Assembly: GCA_037074705.1 (NCBI GenBank)
Contig: CM073594.1
Span: forward strand, 74,138,509 to 74,202,508
DNA length: 64,000 bases
Direction: 5' to 3'
From: Zhengitettix transpicula
Taxonomy: Eukaryota; Arthropoda; Insecta; Orthoptera; Tetrigidae
In this document: positions 1 through 12,277 of the stretch, one piece after another
Numbering within the stretch: the first letter of the stretch is position 1
Layout: the number at the start of each line of letters is the position of its first letter
The notes under the pieces: model-generated
Told to the model about the DNA's origin: nothing
The model's database searches: none
Seen by the model: the letters and a program-made list of their open reading frames with translations, nothing else
Program-made: the position numbers and the translations under genes

Positions 1-3000
1 CACCAAAGAGGACCATCTTCTTCATGTCTCTAAGTCTATCCATCCAAATGAAGAGTTTGGCTGCCATTTCTGGGTCATAGAACATGTCACCCAGGAGGAT
101 GCAATCCACCATATCACAAGGGGAGCCAATGAGATCATCAGTGGACACATCCAACTCCACGTCATTCAGAGCAGCATTCAACATTATAGCTATGCCTGCA
201 ACTGAAATATATATAATGAATGACATTCTGGATATTTAGTATTGTGTAAGTAAGTTATACATGTTTTCGAAAATTGCAATGAGGAATTGTTACTGGAATT
301 ATTATTAGGAATTATTACTGTACTACAACTCTTAGACTCACCATGGCCAATGTATGAAAAATTCAGAGTTCCTTGTGGAAAAAATATTTAAATGTAACTA
401 TTTACTGTTATGGTCCTGATATAATTTAAAATATATGTATATGTCTAGGAAAAAGAAAGTGTCACACATAGATAGAATAAATGCAGAAATTGAAATTATG
501 TTGACAAATTTGGAAATTATTTCTCATAGAAGAAAGAAACAGGAGAAAACAGAGGTAATAGTACATATGATTGGTCAATACAACTGCACATGTAAAAGAA
601 ATGAAACTATGTTTCAATTCTTTAAGACCTTAACCCAAAGTTCCCTTTGTAACATAACATAATTTACACTATTTCATGAATATTCAACCAAAAATAAAAA
701 TAATATAAGAAATACTTTTTCAATTAAATGGGGCTGTCATACCTGGATCAATATCATTGGCTGTAACTTTCTTAGCTCTGCTTTTAGCAGCAGCTATAGC
801 ACAGGCTCCACTGCCACTACCTACATCCAGTATGGTTCTCTGCGCCACAACAGAGGGGTTGTCCAGCAAATACCTGAAATGAATATACGGATTGATACAC
901 TATATTATAAAAATTAGAGAGGAAGGAAACCTTTCATTGATCTTATAAACTGTTCCATGTGGTTAAGGTCAATAATATACATTCTATAAAGTTAACAATA
1001 AAAATAGAATAACTGGTGGTAGTCACATTTTTGGAAACAGAAACAATATTAATTCAATATATTGAAGTAATAATAATGAGTTTTGAAAATAGTGTTAATT
1101 ATATCAAGGATTAATTTTCACTATTGATATTTAATTGTGTCGCCACTATTTTTAAGAGTAATGGATCCATAAATGAAAATAAGTAAGGATGTTTACCTGG
1201 CCATGGCTTGACCACCTGGCCAATAGAAGGCCCAGTATGGGTCACAGAATGGAATGTCATCCTGCATTGTGGCTGTCCACAGCTGACATCTCGGTGTTAT
1301 GAGATGCAGGGCTAGTTCTGGAGTGAGATGTTCTCTTGTGACTTCAGTGTGCTGTCTGACAAGGTCTATAAATTTTTTGGAGACAATTCTATCAGCAACT
1401 TGTCTTGGAGTGTTAGTATGTACAAATCTGTAAAATAAAAAGCAAATATAAATTGAGTATGTGCCAATAGAAGTTTTGAATCCATTAAAGAATCATTTAC
1501 ATGATTCATTTGTCACAATTGATTCTACAGACAGAATTTTCTCTTTGCTTGGAAATAGTGAAATGTTTCAATGCTTCTTATCTATAAAGAGTCCAATATT
1601 AAAATGGATATTTTGACAATGAAGTTTATTGAACGTAACACTTTGAAGAAAAGCATATGTAGCAAGTAAAAGTAGTAACTAATTTTCTATATTAATTATT
1701 TGAAACATACTTAGACCTAGGTTCACATGGCAAGTCCACTGTGACCATGTATCATAATAGCTAACACTAGTTCAAAATAATTCTTTCAAAGAACAGTTTG
1801 AATAATTGGATAAATAAGTAGCTAAATAACAGTGCTAAATTGAAAAACACATGATATTTCAACAAGCCTTGTTGCCTTTATTAGGATATTTGATAAACAC
1901 CAGAGCCGTAAAAATAACACAATGCAAATACCAGGTGACAAAATAAAACTTTTGAATCTAATTTTTTACTTTTAACTCAGAAGTTTTACATTTTAATTTC
2001 AATGATGAATGTGAACTGAATAATATTTTTAGAGATTTAAAAGCCATATTAATTAGATGAAATAGGCAAAAACAGACAAAATTAAGTGATGATATAAATA
2101 CCACACAATGTTTCTGGGATCCTTGTACCTTTTATCAGAAAGGTGCTAAGAAGCTTACGTGCTTAGAGAAACACAACTACAATGAGTGTTGTCAACTGAC
2201 CAGTGCAGTTGTGTTTCTCTAAGCTCTTCTTAGCACCTGACGAAAGGGACAAGGATCCCAGAAACATTGTGTGGTATTTATATTACCCTTTTTTTTGTTT
2301 GTATTGGCTATCTTTCTTATTCATTATTTTCTATCAAATGCAATTTTTTTCATTTTGAAAATGTTTTTAATTAAATGTTAAACTTATCCTTAGCCAACAT
2401 ATACTTCAAATTTCTTCAAATGCAGTTCTTGCAATAGATTTTAATAAATCTCCTTTTTATGATCAATGATCTGAGCAATTAATCAATATATTTCCCCATT
2501 CAAAAATTATAAGTCAGACTAATAAGCACATTTTCCATTAGTAATTCACTATGGTCGGCGAGAAGGCATGAAGATTAAAATCAATCACTTCAAATTGATT
2601 TTATGATAACCATGTTTCCATATTTGTACTTTCCTTGATCTAAGGTGTTTTCATAGCACGTAAAACCAATACAAATTCGTCATAAAAAATATTGTATTCC
2701 TAAGATATAGCAAGAAGGGATAATCAATATTCTTTGATATTTAAGTTCAATACAACTAATTTAGATTTCTTGAACAAATCTGAATCTTTAAAGTATAAAA
2801 AAATGAAATAGACCATATGGTCCAAAAAAATCAATAAATTCATTCCCTCAAATAATTAAAAATAACATTATAAAGTTATTATATTACAGTTTACAATATA
2901 AATTGAAATAAAAAACAACACAAGTACCCTGTATTTGGTACCTTTTTCGGTTTTTATGTTGTAAAAGAACACATTTACATTTATTAAACTTTTAATGAAA

Positions 3001-3680
3001 GTTATAAAGAATTCTGGAAATAAATTTATTCTGTAGTATATTTCATTATTGTATATTTTACATTTCTTGTTTTAATTCCGCTAAAAAAGTAAGCAATAAC
3101 AAAACTATTTAAGAACAAATCTAGATTTATCAAAACTATCTGAGTAGTTTTCATATAGAAAATATTTTATGTTAAAACATAAACGCAATAATAGATTTAT
3201 TCTGTTAAAATTATATTTACATATAACATAAATGTATGTAAATTCACGAGAAATTCTACTGGAATAATTATTTCAATTTTGAAAATTTCTACCAACGATA
3301 TAGGTTATAAAAGTCACTATGGAGTAGAATGATGTGCAAACAATATTACAATATACGCAGATAAAATAATTTTTTGTATTCATATCTACCTCTTACATCT
3401 TCATGCGGTGATTCTAAAACCCAAAGTCTTAAATTAATTGTTTCAATTTATTGCGATTCAGACTTAACCCACAACGAGTTTGAACGAGGCGCCAAAGACT
3501 GAGTATGTCTGGCGGGAATTAGATTAACTTCCCAAGTAGGCTAGTAGATGGCAGGGAATGTTCCTCAAAAAGGAAGTAAGCGTAACACGCCGACACGCAC
3601 AAACTTGCATAATTTATTCACGTGTAGATTCCCATTAACAAATCAGCTTACCTCGCAATCGCACCGATTAACGCCTTCAT
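1..3680 (-). CDS. ETFBKMT: ETF beta subunit lysine methyltransferase, mitochondrial (3' end outside window)
   Basis: Coding exons on the minus strand are 3680-3652, 1427-1197, 873-743 and 201-1 (continuing off the window). Each visible intron has GT and AG ends and the phases join without a break, giving 197 residues. The ATG at 3680 is the first in frame after two TAG stops. Residues 61-87 carry DPYWAFYWPGGQA, residues 102-114 the S-adenosylmethionine motif LDVGSGSGACAIA, residues 126-130 NDIDP, and residues 168-173 GDMFYD. All match vertebrate ETFBKMT/METTL20 (established family knowledge), which trimethylates two lysines of ETF beta in the matrix. The acceptor at 202/203 was chosen over one six bases downstream because it yields NDIDPVAGIA, matching the family. 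The short N terminus (MKALIGAIAR...) is basic and may be the matrix presequence. The human protein is 262 residues, so roughly 60 are missing. Intron 1 (1428-3651) contains a foldback element. Confidence 0.93.
2057..2320. mobile_element. RepM foldback MITE in ETFBKMT intron 1
   Basis: Two arms of roughly 90-120 bp are inverted copies of each other. The left arm starts near 2061 and contains ATACCACACAATG and GGGATCCTTG. The right arm contains CAAGGATCCC, CATTGTGTGGTAT and ends near 2315. The centre (about 2186-2200) contains GTTGTCAACTGAC. There is no room for a protein. The right arm has a CTGACGA box (2237-2243), a GGGA/TCCC hairpin and GAAAC (2261-2265), the same layout as other foldbacks in the window. 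Related copies lie at 19008, 30454, 35155 and 62584. Confidence 0.85.
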
Positions 3681-4107
3681 ATTTACGCCGCCAGGGTGAT
3701 TTCTCTACTATCCTCAAAAGTAGACCCCTAAATGTTGCACATGCAATAACGTGCAACCTGACACGATCTGTCTGGTTCTCACCAGTTTCTCGCCAGGGGC
3801 AACAACTACTTACTTAATATTAGACGAGCTGCTCGAAGTAATACACTCATGTTAGCTAATCCAACTGATAATCAAGGCGTTCCAATCCTTTTTTTTCTAC
3901 TGACGCAAAACCGATCAGTTCAAAATTTCTACCTGACTCAACAATGGATTAAAAAAGAATCAATCGATTTATAGAACCATAACAATTTTATTAATAACAT
4001 GCATAATACCTTCCAGATGATTATTTACTGCTATTACTCTGTATATATTTGATTTCCATTCACTAGCATCAAATAAAACATGTCCTCCCTGAATTACTTT
4101 GTTTGTA
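3681..4107. other. Upstream flank of ETFBKMT, no gene seen
   Basis: This is less AT-rich than its surroundings up to about 3850 and must contain the 5' untranslated region and promoter of ETFBKMT. No TATA box is evident. An open frame at 3548-3817 on the plus strand overlaps the first coding exon antisense and resembles nothing I recognise. Confidence 0.4.
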
Positions 4108-4345
4108 GGCCCGGCTTTTTGATCCACTATTCTTAATGTTTACAAATGACTTGCCAAAATTAATTCAGATTCTAATGCTTTTTGCAGATGATAAAAGTAT
4201 ATTGATAAAAAGCAATAATACTCTGGAAGGGATTTATCTAGCAATGCATTTAATACTATTGTAATCTGGACTGCCTCTGAACTGTAATAAAACAGACTCA
4301 AGTCCTATTTCACACAAAACATTATGCTTTAAAGCCAGTATATTT
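4108..4345 (+). pseudogene. LINE reverse transcriptase fragment (palm, FADD box)
   Basis: Frame reading from about 4127 gives LFLMFTNDLPKLIQ, then LMLFADDKSILIKS, ending in a stop near 4262. F-ADD (4181-4192) is the catalytic box of the non-LTR reverse transcriptase palm, and LFLMFTNDLP matches the segment just downstream of the usual GVPQGSVLGPLLF box. That box itself is degraded (only GP and FDP-like residues remain around 4108-4127). A downstream stretch in another frame gives WTASEL and NKTDSS, resembling the WL...NKT region that follows. It is a short dead fragment, too small to assign to a clade. Confidence 0.75.
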
Positions 4346-5283
4346 AGAAAGGTAGATAGTAAAAAATGCCCCTATGACTTTCACTAGATAATAAAATTAC
4401 CTGGAAATGAAATGTTAATATATAATAAATGAACTCAGTTCAATAAACAGTAAGAGTTATGGCAAATTATAGCATAGAAAAACTGCAAAACTAGTTTCTA
4501 TGGCTGGAATATTTCCATTACTCATATGGCATTGGGATACCTGGCCAACTTAAGATAAAGGCTTTCTATCCCCAAAGTGGTAATTAGGAAAATGTGTCAG
4601 GTAAATTCTAGAACTTGATGCAAAGTGAAGGCCGAACAAGTAATATAAATAATTTACAAGGGTCGGTTGCAACGAAACGGGAGTTGAATGTACAGGAATT
4701 TTGAACAAACTTTCTGATAACAAGGAAATACGATACCTACTCAGCCACACTCAGCTTCTACTCTGCAGAGGGGGTTTCTGGAAAATAATTCTATTTATTA
4801 ATATATGTGGAATCTTGATGTAAATAGTTAGCATATTAACTAATGAAATATTTTAGAGTCAAAATAATAATTATATTGATTTTAATCTTTTGGTACAGAA
4901 TAATTATTATAAACTATTCTTATGTAAATTAAGTAATTAATTTATTAGATGTAGGTCCAAAACAATATAAAATGTATGACTCTTTTTTACATGTCCTTAA
5001 AAGCTTTGATTCTCATGATGATGTATGAAAAATAAAATTATTCTGTTCTATTAAAAACAGCTTCATCTGTGGTAACAATTTAATTAAATAAAAATAAATA
5101 CATTTAACTCTTTCTTACATCTTCTTTCCAAACAGATTGACTAATCTCATGTCTCCTAGAAACTTGTTAAAGTTGAGGGAAAGTAGTAGGGGAAAGTTTG
5201 AAATGCAAAATTAATGAATTAAATACAGATGCAGGTAAGTGGTACTATTTAAAGAGGAAAGTGTATAAAATTAAAATAAAAAG
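4346..5283. other. AT-rich intergenic stretch, nothing recognised
   Basis: No repeat family of this window, no coding exon and no RNA gene is visible between the reverse transcriptase fragment and the tRNA terminator. Confidence 0.5.
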
Positions 5284-5292
5284 AAAAAAAAA
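5284..5292 (-). terminator. RNA polymerase III T-run terminator
   Basis: Nine consecutive A on the plus strand, so nine T on the minus strand, two bases beyond the tRNA-Asp 3' end. This is the normal Pol III stop signal. Confidence 0.9.
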
Positions 5293-5294
5293 TC

Positions 5295-5366
5295 CTCCCC
5301 GGCGGGGAATCGAACCCCGGTCTCCCGCGTGACAGGCGGGGATACTGACCACTATACTACCGAGGA
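5295..5366 (-). tRNA. tRNA-Asp (anticodon GTC)
   Basis: A 72-base cloverleaf. The acceptor stem is TCCTCGG with CCGGGGA and discriminator G. The D arm lies in TAGTATAGTGGTCAGTATC (A box), the anticodon loop CTGTCAC carries GTC at positions 34-36 on a CCCGC/GCGGG stem, and the T arm GGTTCGATTCC is the B box. It is nearly identical to the standard animal tRNA-Asp. It has no encoded CCA and no intron. The arms pair fully, so I expect a working gene. Confidence 0.97.
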
Positions 5367-6660
5367 CTTGTGAACGACGTGTTTCAAATAAGAATTATAA
5401 AGACATTGTTGGTATCGTGAAATATTTACGATTTGTTATATTAATGGCATTTTTTTTTATATTATCGGACCTAGCTTTTATTATTTATACCTACAAACTA
5501 TTTGTTTGTTTTGTAAGTTGATACTATTACCACATCAAAATTTGAATTCGTTAATGGATAGTGAAACGAAGTTAATGGGAAAATTAGATTCTGTTAAAGT
5601 GACCTTAATTCCTTCGTAGGTCACACTGTAGCTTGATCTAGGGGAGGTAGAATACGTTGCAGATCCGACGTGGAAGCCTGCTTATGATTTCCGGGATCAT
5701 ATTACGTGATATTAACGAAGTCGGTTGCAAACATTGCATCACAGGCTTCAACACACTTTTTATTTAATAAATTTACTAATATGTGGTAAGTTTTAATATA
5801 TTTTAAGCACATTAAACAACTAAAATAACTGAACATTTTTATAGCAGTTAGAAAGTAATATAACGGATGTCACTTTATGATAAACATTATTTTCTTCCAG
5901 GTTCTTTAACGGATTTAATTATAAGCTAGCCAATTAGACTAATATATACAATTACTATAAAAGGAAGTGTATGAATCACAGACTCTTACTCTTGTGTAAC
6001 ATTTTGTCCCTCTCTCACTGGCTTATCTGTTACTCTCCTACGAGATTAAGTGTTACACTAGCAAAGTGTTACGTGGAACTATTGCCCTTGTTAGGGCACA
6101 TTCTCCAAGCTTAAAGCTGAGTGGATTTAGTTGGAATGTTGGTATTCGCCGTCTTTTATTTCACTCACATATAAAATTGTTGAAACCCCAGAGATTTGAG
6201 AGTAGAAGCGGATGGGAAATGAGAAGATTGGTAAGAGGATGCAGCAATTATCTTTCGTGGAAAAATACTGTAAAAAAATAAACAAAAAAAAGACCAAGAA
6301 GAGGATCCCGTTTTGGAATATCAAAAGTAAAAAACTGTATTGTTGTAGGTAAGACACTGCCTGAGTAAAGGAGGAAGAAGAGACGAGAAAAGAACAAAGG
6401 GAACAGTAAATATACAACAGAGAAAGAAGATAAACAAACAGGCAGAGAGATATACAAGGAACAAAGTGCATAAACTGCACTCGGTGACTTAAAGCCGTCC
6501 GATACACTGATTCTCGTGTGGACCAACTCAGACCAAGATTGGGAAAACTAAGTTTCCATATTTGTCCCTCAATTTTTTATATCTATTAGAGGCAACGGCT
6601 TGTGGCTTACAGTTTCGAGGAGGCTTTCTCTCGACCCATCCGTATGTTACACGTCGCTTT
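5367..6660. other. Intergenic stretch, nothing recognised
   Basis: The 5' flank of the tRNA gene and beyond. Short overlapping open frames at 6066-6526 lie on both strands and have no recognisable domain. From about 6270 the plus strand becomes purine-rich. Confidence 0.45.
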
Positions 6661-6821
6661 TTAATAGGACTGACAGGAAAATACTGTTTACTGAAAGAGG
6701 AGACAACAAAGTACGAAAGAAGGAACGAGAGAATGAACTAAAGGAAAAAAGAAACGGCAAGAATGTAAATTAGAAAAAGGATATGAAGAAAGGTGAAATG
6801 AAAGGAAGAAGGAACGAGTAA

Positions 6822-7798
6822 TGAAAGAAAGACGTAAATAAAGAAAGCAGAAATGAAATAAAGTAAACGAAAGTAAAATTGAAAGAATGAGAGAATTGAT
6901 TAAAGTAAAATAGAAGAAAAAGAATAAATTAAGGGAAGGATGAAAGAAAGGAAATATGGAAGGAAGGGAAGAAAAAATATATAACGGAATGAAAGAATAA
7001 ACAAAATTTAAAGAAAAAAGAAAAGCAGGAATAATGAAACGGAAAGTAAGTAAGTAAGTAAGAAATAAAGAAGGAATGCCAAATGAAATAAAGAAGAAAA
7101 CGTAGTAAGCAGAAATCCAAGGAAGAACAAAAGTAAAAAAGCAAAGAAATAAAACGATAAAATGACGGGAAGGATCCAATCAATTAATTTATTTATTTCC
7201 AGAAAACTACAGAATACAGCAAGCGGCAAGTAATAAAAGAATACAGATTATATATAATTAAAATTCCATATTTGGGTTACAATGAAAAAATTATTTAATG
7301 AATAAAAGAAAGACGTAAAGAAAGAAAGCGGAAATGAAATAAAGTAAAAGAAAGAAGAAATGAAAGGACAGAATGAATGAAAGTAAAATAGAAAGAAAGA
7401 AAGAAAGCATGGGAGAAAAAAGAATAAATTAAGGGAAGGATGAAAGAAAGGAAAGATGGAAGGAAGGGAAGAAAAATATATAACGGAATGAAAGAATAAA
7501 CAAAATTTAAAGAAAAAAGAAAAGTAGGAATAATGAAACGGAAAGTAAGTAAGGAATAAAGAAGAAAATGACGGAATGCCAAATGATAAAGGTAGTAAGC
7601 AGAAATGTAAGAAAGAACGAAAGTAAAAAGCAAAGAAATAAAAACGATAAAATGACGGGAAGGATCCAATCAATCAATTTATTTATTTCCAGAAAACTAC
7701 AGAATACAGCAAGTGGCAAGTAATAAAAGAATACAGATTATACATAATTAAAATTCCATATTTGGGTTACAATGAAAAATTCATTTAATGAATAAAAT
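6822..7798. repeat. Two-unit tandem duplication of purine-rich DNA, about 0.5 kb each
   Basis: Unit 1 runs about 6822-7306 and unit 2 about 7307-7798. Shared landmarks recur about 480-500 bp apart: AGAATAAATTAAGGGAAGG at 6921 and 7421, and CCATATTTGGGTTACAATG near 7266 and 7757. The plus strand is mostly A and G (AAAG, GGAA), which produces long Phe/Ser/Leu-rich open frames on the minus strand that are not genes. The units differ by indels, so the duplication is not recent. Confidence 0.85.
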
Positions 7799-8777
7799 GG
7801 ATTTTCAATTAATCAATTTTAATTTAGTTTTAGAACACATTTAATCCTGTGGAGTGGGCGTCCTTGGGTAATTTATTAGTCAGATCAATTGAAAAACTTA
7901 AACTGTGGAGTGATTGAAGAAAGAAATGGTAAAAATTGATTATGGAAGTGAAGTATGACAACAACGCCAGAAAAGCTGCTCTACGAAGGACTGCGAAGAC
8001 TGTAGTTTGAGTCATTTGTGATTTCAGACCGACTATCTGATGGATGCTCTGACTAATCGTTTCAAAACCTATGACGATTGATTTAGGGCGAAGTATTGTG
8101 GTAACGTTATCTTGAGAGTGACTCTGCTGTAATACTGTTGGACGGGGTATTCCCTCTCTCTGCCCCAGGAGGAAGCGGATTGTTGGAGTGAGTGAACACT
8201 TAAAGACAGGATCCGGAATCAAGTGGCTAAAAGTCCTCTAGCAAACCCGACACAGAACCCAGAGAAATGATGGGAAAATACAAAAATGCGGAGCCACGCA
8301 GGCCGAAAGATACAGAAAACCATATGGAAATGGTAAAAAAATATTTAAAGCAAAGTGAGGGATGAAATATAAGTTAATGGGGAACATTTTGTTTACAAGG
8401 TTAGCGAAAGTTGCTGAGGGGTTTGAGAAACGAGAAAGGAGCTGCACCAGAAAAATCAGGGTCCTTATAGAAAATAACGAAAAGCGGAGGGATACTAAAA
8501 TAGCTGGATGTGGGTGGAGGTGGCCCAGATGTGGAGTCGTCCGTGTCGGGTTATTCCACGCAGGAATTCCCGGGGGATTTTCCTTCCTCGTATCCTCGTA
8601 ACTACGCTCAGTCACCGGACCCGGACGTGATCTGCGAGAACAATAACACTTTGCCAGAACCACCATCGTCGTCGGGTCTTTTTTGGTTTCCACAGAACTC
8701 TTACAGGGAAGAAAACCCTCTCCTATAAGTCAATAGAGATTGTTCCTTATCCAGAAAAGATCAGGCGAAGACGACTA
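7799..8777. other. Unassigned stretch
   Basis: No known repeat family of the window and no domain seen. Frames at 7830-8222 and 8238-8693 (minus) are unrecognised and overlap frames on the other strand. Confidence 0.4.
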
Positions 8778-8800
8778 TATATATATATATATATATATAT
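8778..8800. repeat. (TA)n microsatellite
   Basis: An uninterrupted run of alternating T and A. Confidence 0.95.
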
Positions 8801-8979
8801 AACTGAAGTAGGAGATTTTTCGTGTAACCTCCGCAAGATGACTGGACTTTGTAATTATAAAATAAGAAACCGAAAACAGGATAGAAAGGCTTCATTCAAC
8901 AAGATAATCATTTTTATTTAAAAAAAATTAGGTTCAGTGACTTGAATAAGTTACGATTCAATCAATTCTTTACTGTGGA

Positions 8980-9530
8980 AAAACACGCAGCCAAAAACGT
9001 CGTTATAATAGGCCTACATAAATGGTAAAAAATCCCTGAATATATGAGAAAGTAGGAAATCAGTAAATACATAAATTAGAAAATACACAGAAGATAAAAT
9101 GCATTGTAGAGAGGAAAAAACATACGGGAATATATAATGAGAAAACACAAACATCAGAAGGTTAATAAAATAAAAGTCACATCCACGAGGAAATATGAAA
9201 GTGAAGATAAGTAATTACATAGAAGGAAAAAGAAGATTTGTTGTAGTGAATAGATAAAAACGAAGACAAGCATTCAGGGAAATCACTCAAATCAAGACAC
9301 TATAAATCAGGGAGAAAACACAAAAGAGGAAAAAACATTGTAGAGACGAAACAATTCCGAAGCATTGATATATTAAGAAAAATGTAAATGTGAAAATAGA
9401 AACATCAAAACGTGAATACAATAGGATTTACGTACACGAGGAAATGCGTAAAACACATATAAACAGAAAAGATTTGTGGTTGATAAAATGAAGATACAAT
9501 TAAGACAATAAACTTATGACAAAACAGACC
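8980..9530. repeat. A-rich degenerate short-period array
   Basis: Plus strand with recurring GAAAA-ACA, AATACAT and GAGGAAAT segments spaced roughly 25-40 bp apart. It is the reverse-complement type of the T-rich arrays at 10620, 16161, 50190 and 56740. No exact unit can be fixed by eye. Confidence 0.5.
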
Positions 9531-9535
9531 AATAC

Positions 9536-9537
<2 letters not shown>

Positions 9538-9568
<31 letters not shown>
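9538..9568. repeat. (TA)n microsatellite
   Basis: Alternating TA at the edge of the RepL copy that follows. Confidence 0.9.
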
Positions 9569-9570
<2 letters not shown>

Positions 9571-10538
9571 TACCTTTTAAACAATTTAATTAAAAACATT
9601 GAGACGTCAATTTGTAATAATTAACTATTAAAATGATCGGTTGTTTTAATAAAAAATTAAGATTTGAAATATACAAACAAATTTATTTATTTATGCAAAT
9701 GATTTAAATCACATTACATATTAATACTTTACAATAATACCACGGCTATTTCTCAGGGCCGATTACCTGTCCTTCAATAAAGAATACTTATTAAACAATC
9801 AAATTCACAAAGCTATCAAGGCATTAATTCAAACAATCAATAGAAAATTATAATACAAAATATGAGATGAAATTTAAAATTTGAACTCGGAAATCTGACG
9901 ATAATATCATTTCCTTGTGGGTTTACAGATAGTAAATTGTGCAGTTTTACCTTAATGTTTCTGGTATTCAAGGAATTTGGCTCGTGCACACACACACACA
10001 CTTATTAACACTTTATAGACAGGCCATTCATACACTGAATTTAATAATCAACACTTTTTGCTTGCCAAAAATGACCCACAATGCTTGCTTCGCTTTTCCT
10101 CTCAACAAATCTTACTAAAACGCTCCAAAGTTTGTTATCTGCTGGATGTAATAACCTGGACTCCCTATAATTGAAGAGCACGGTCTAACTTAAGAATGTA
10201 AGTTTGACTCCGAACTATAATAGTTAGCGTTGGATCGTCGTAATTATTCGCTCACGGACTGGAACCTCTAGACCGTTTGTAAATATTTGAGCTGTTAAGT
10301 TACACACAGTCGGACACTTTCTGGATTTTGTCCTTTCTCTACCGTCTCCTTCCATGTAATCTGGAGCACCGCTCCCCACAAACTGAGTTCTGCGCGTCTC
10401 GTAAAAATGAATTTCGACAATCCTGCGAACATGCATTATTGCCACATATTCTTGTATATAAGTTGTGTGTTTTTACGCCGCCAACAATGCAAGTCCAAAT
10501 TTTGTTAATTAATTAATTATTTCCATTTAATTAACACA
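9569..10538 (-). mobile_element. RepL LTR-like element, diverged copy A
   Basis: It lies between two TA tracts. Landmarks of the family appear in minus orientation: GTCAATTTGTAATAATT near 9607, TCTCAGGGCCG near 9752, GAAATCTGACG near 9890, and the terminal TTAATTAACACA before the TA tract at 10539. It is more diverged than the other copies. Confidence 0.5.

Positions 10539-10594
<56 letters not shown>
10539..10594. repeat. (TA)n-(TG)n compound microsatellite
   Basis: About 11 TA units followed by about 16 TG units. Confidence 0.95.
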
Positions 10595-10598
<4 letters not shown>

Positions 10599-10619
10599 AC
10601 GTGCACGAGAAAAACACAA

Positions 10620-11205
10620 AAATTAGAAAGAAAAACGCATGACTAAATACTTAAACGGTGAAAGAAAAATGACATGTATGAGATGAAGGTAAATAAAAGT
10701 GTATAAATGTAGAACTCAATTTTTTTTTATGTATTTTATCATACATTATTTAATTTTTATCATGCAGTATTTTTTTATGCATTTTTCAGGCATTATTTTC
10801 TTTTTAAGTACTTTTGAAGCATTATTTTTTGTATGTTTTCATGCATGATCTTATTTTCATGTATTTTTTCATGATAATTTTATTTTTATGTAATTTTTAA
10901 TGCCGTATTTTATGTGAATGTATTTTTCATTAATTACTTCCTTCTTATGTATTTTTTAATTTAGTTTTCTGTTTAATGTATTTTTTATTCAGTATTTTCT
11001 TTTTTATGTATTTACCTACAATATTTTCTTTTTGTGTAGTTTTCAAGCTTTATTTTTTGTCTTTACATGTATTGTTTTATTTTTAATATGGACTTTTACT
11101 CCCTGTATTTTCTTATGTATTTTTCATGAAGTACTTATTTTTCATGTATATTTTCGTGCAGAATTTTATTTTTTAGCTATGTTGTTGCATATTTTATCTT
11201 TTTTA
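10620..11205. repeat. T-rich degenerate short-period array
   Basis: Recurring TATGTATTTTT and CATG-ATTTT segments every 25-45 bp on the plus strand. No gene. The open frame at 11032-11256 is a by-product. Confidence 0.55.
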
Positions 11206-11210
11206 TATAT

Positions 11211-12277
11211 TGTAATACCAATTAAACAAGCCATTAATTGTTTTAATATAATTTAATTGTTAGCCGTACGGATGCGTAAAGGCGACAATGAAGGCGGGTT
11301 TTTTCCTTTGTTTAAGAATGGAAACTGAAAAACCGCTCGCTTAGAAAACTGAGTATGCGCTTGGAGAACGCCAGTCTGGAATCGGCGATGAAAAGTGAAG
11401 GAGTCTAAAATCTGCGTACGAGATATAAAACAGTTAAAAGTCGACGGGGAGATATAATACAGTTCAGTTCACCTAGAGCAACAAACAGTAAAGTTTGCAG
11501 ATATAAAGTGCAAATAGCGAGATCCTGCATTTCTACATGAAAGCAAGCAAATATTTTACGGAGAGATTTACATAATAATTTGCACACGGTGAAACAAATG
11601 GTTGCTTCACGCTGATTGAACAATTTTCGCATAGAGGAGACCGGCATCCACTAGCTCACCAAAGGGGGCGGCTCATCCGAGGTTCCAGATAGCAGAGGAC
11701 GAGTATTTCAATCGTGTGTACTAAAATTTCAATAAAGTGTAGAGTCTGTGTAAAAATGTCTTTTTCGTGTCGTAGTTTTCAAGATACAAGAGAGATCTGA
11801 TACCAGACAGATATTCCGTGAGTAACAAAACTTTTATACAAATTTGTAAACGATAATTAAAAAGGTATAGTCAGATTTAGTTCAGTTTTCGTTTCATTTA
11901 GTTTTCTTCTGTTTCACGTATATCATATTGTTTTCGGTTACCTTTTTATATTTGAATTGTTAATTGTCAGTTTATTCATTGTTTTGTTCTAATTATAAAA
12001 CCCAGTAGTGACCCTGAGATATAGAGATTCGACGTATTTGGCTGTAATGATATAAGAACTGTATGTTCATAAATGCCACGAATTAATAAATAAATAAACT
12101 ATTTGTTTTTCAATGGATTAAATTCGGAATGCAAAACAGATCTTATACAATGTAAATTTATCAACAATAAATTTTAAATATAAATCAATTTTAGTTAATT
12201 GATTAATTAATTAACCCTAATTAAGTGATTATTACATAAACGTGGGGCTAATATAATTAAACCTGTTGTTTGTTACA
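11211..12277 (+). mobile_element. RepL LTR-like element, copy B
   Basis: It begins TGTAATACCAATTAA and ends TTGTTACA, with TATATA-type sequence on both sides. In order it has ATAAAA-type boxes near 11420, a degenerate GATACCAG (11797), a donor-like GTGAGTAAC (about 11818), AAACGATAATTAAAAAGG, AACCCAGTAGTGACCCTGAGA (about 11999), AATAAATAAA (about 12087) and AACGTGGGGC near the 3' end (about 12239). It is a solo LTR or similar non-coding element with no open frame for a polyprotein. Confidence 0.65.

Noticed and set aside
7000..7060. AAGTAAGTAAGTAAG splice-donor-like repeats
   Set aside because: Simple repeat within the purine tract; no exon beside it.
6688..7673. Minus-strand open frames of 84-163 codons rich in Phe, Ser, Leu
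   Set aside because: They are the complement of an A/G-rich tandem duplication, overlap in two or three frames, and have no domain.
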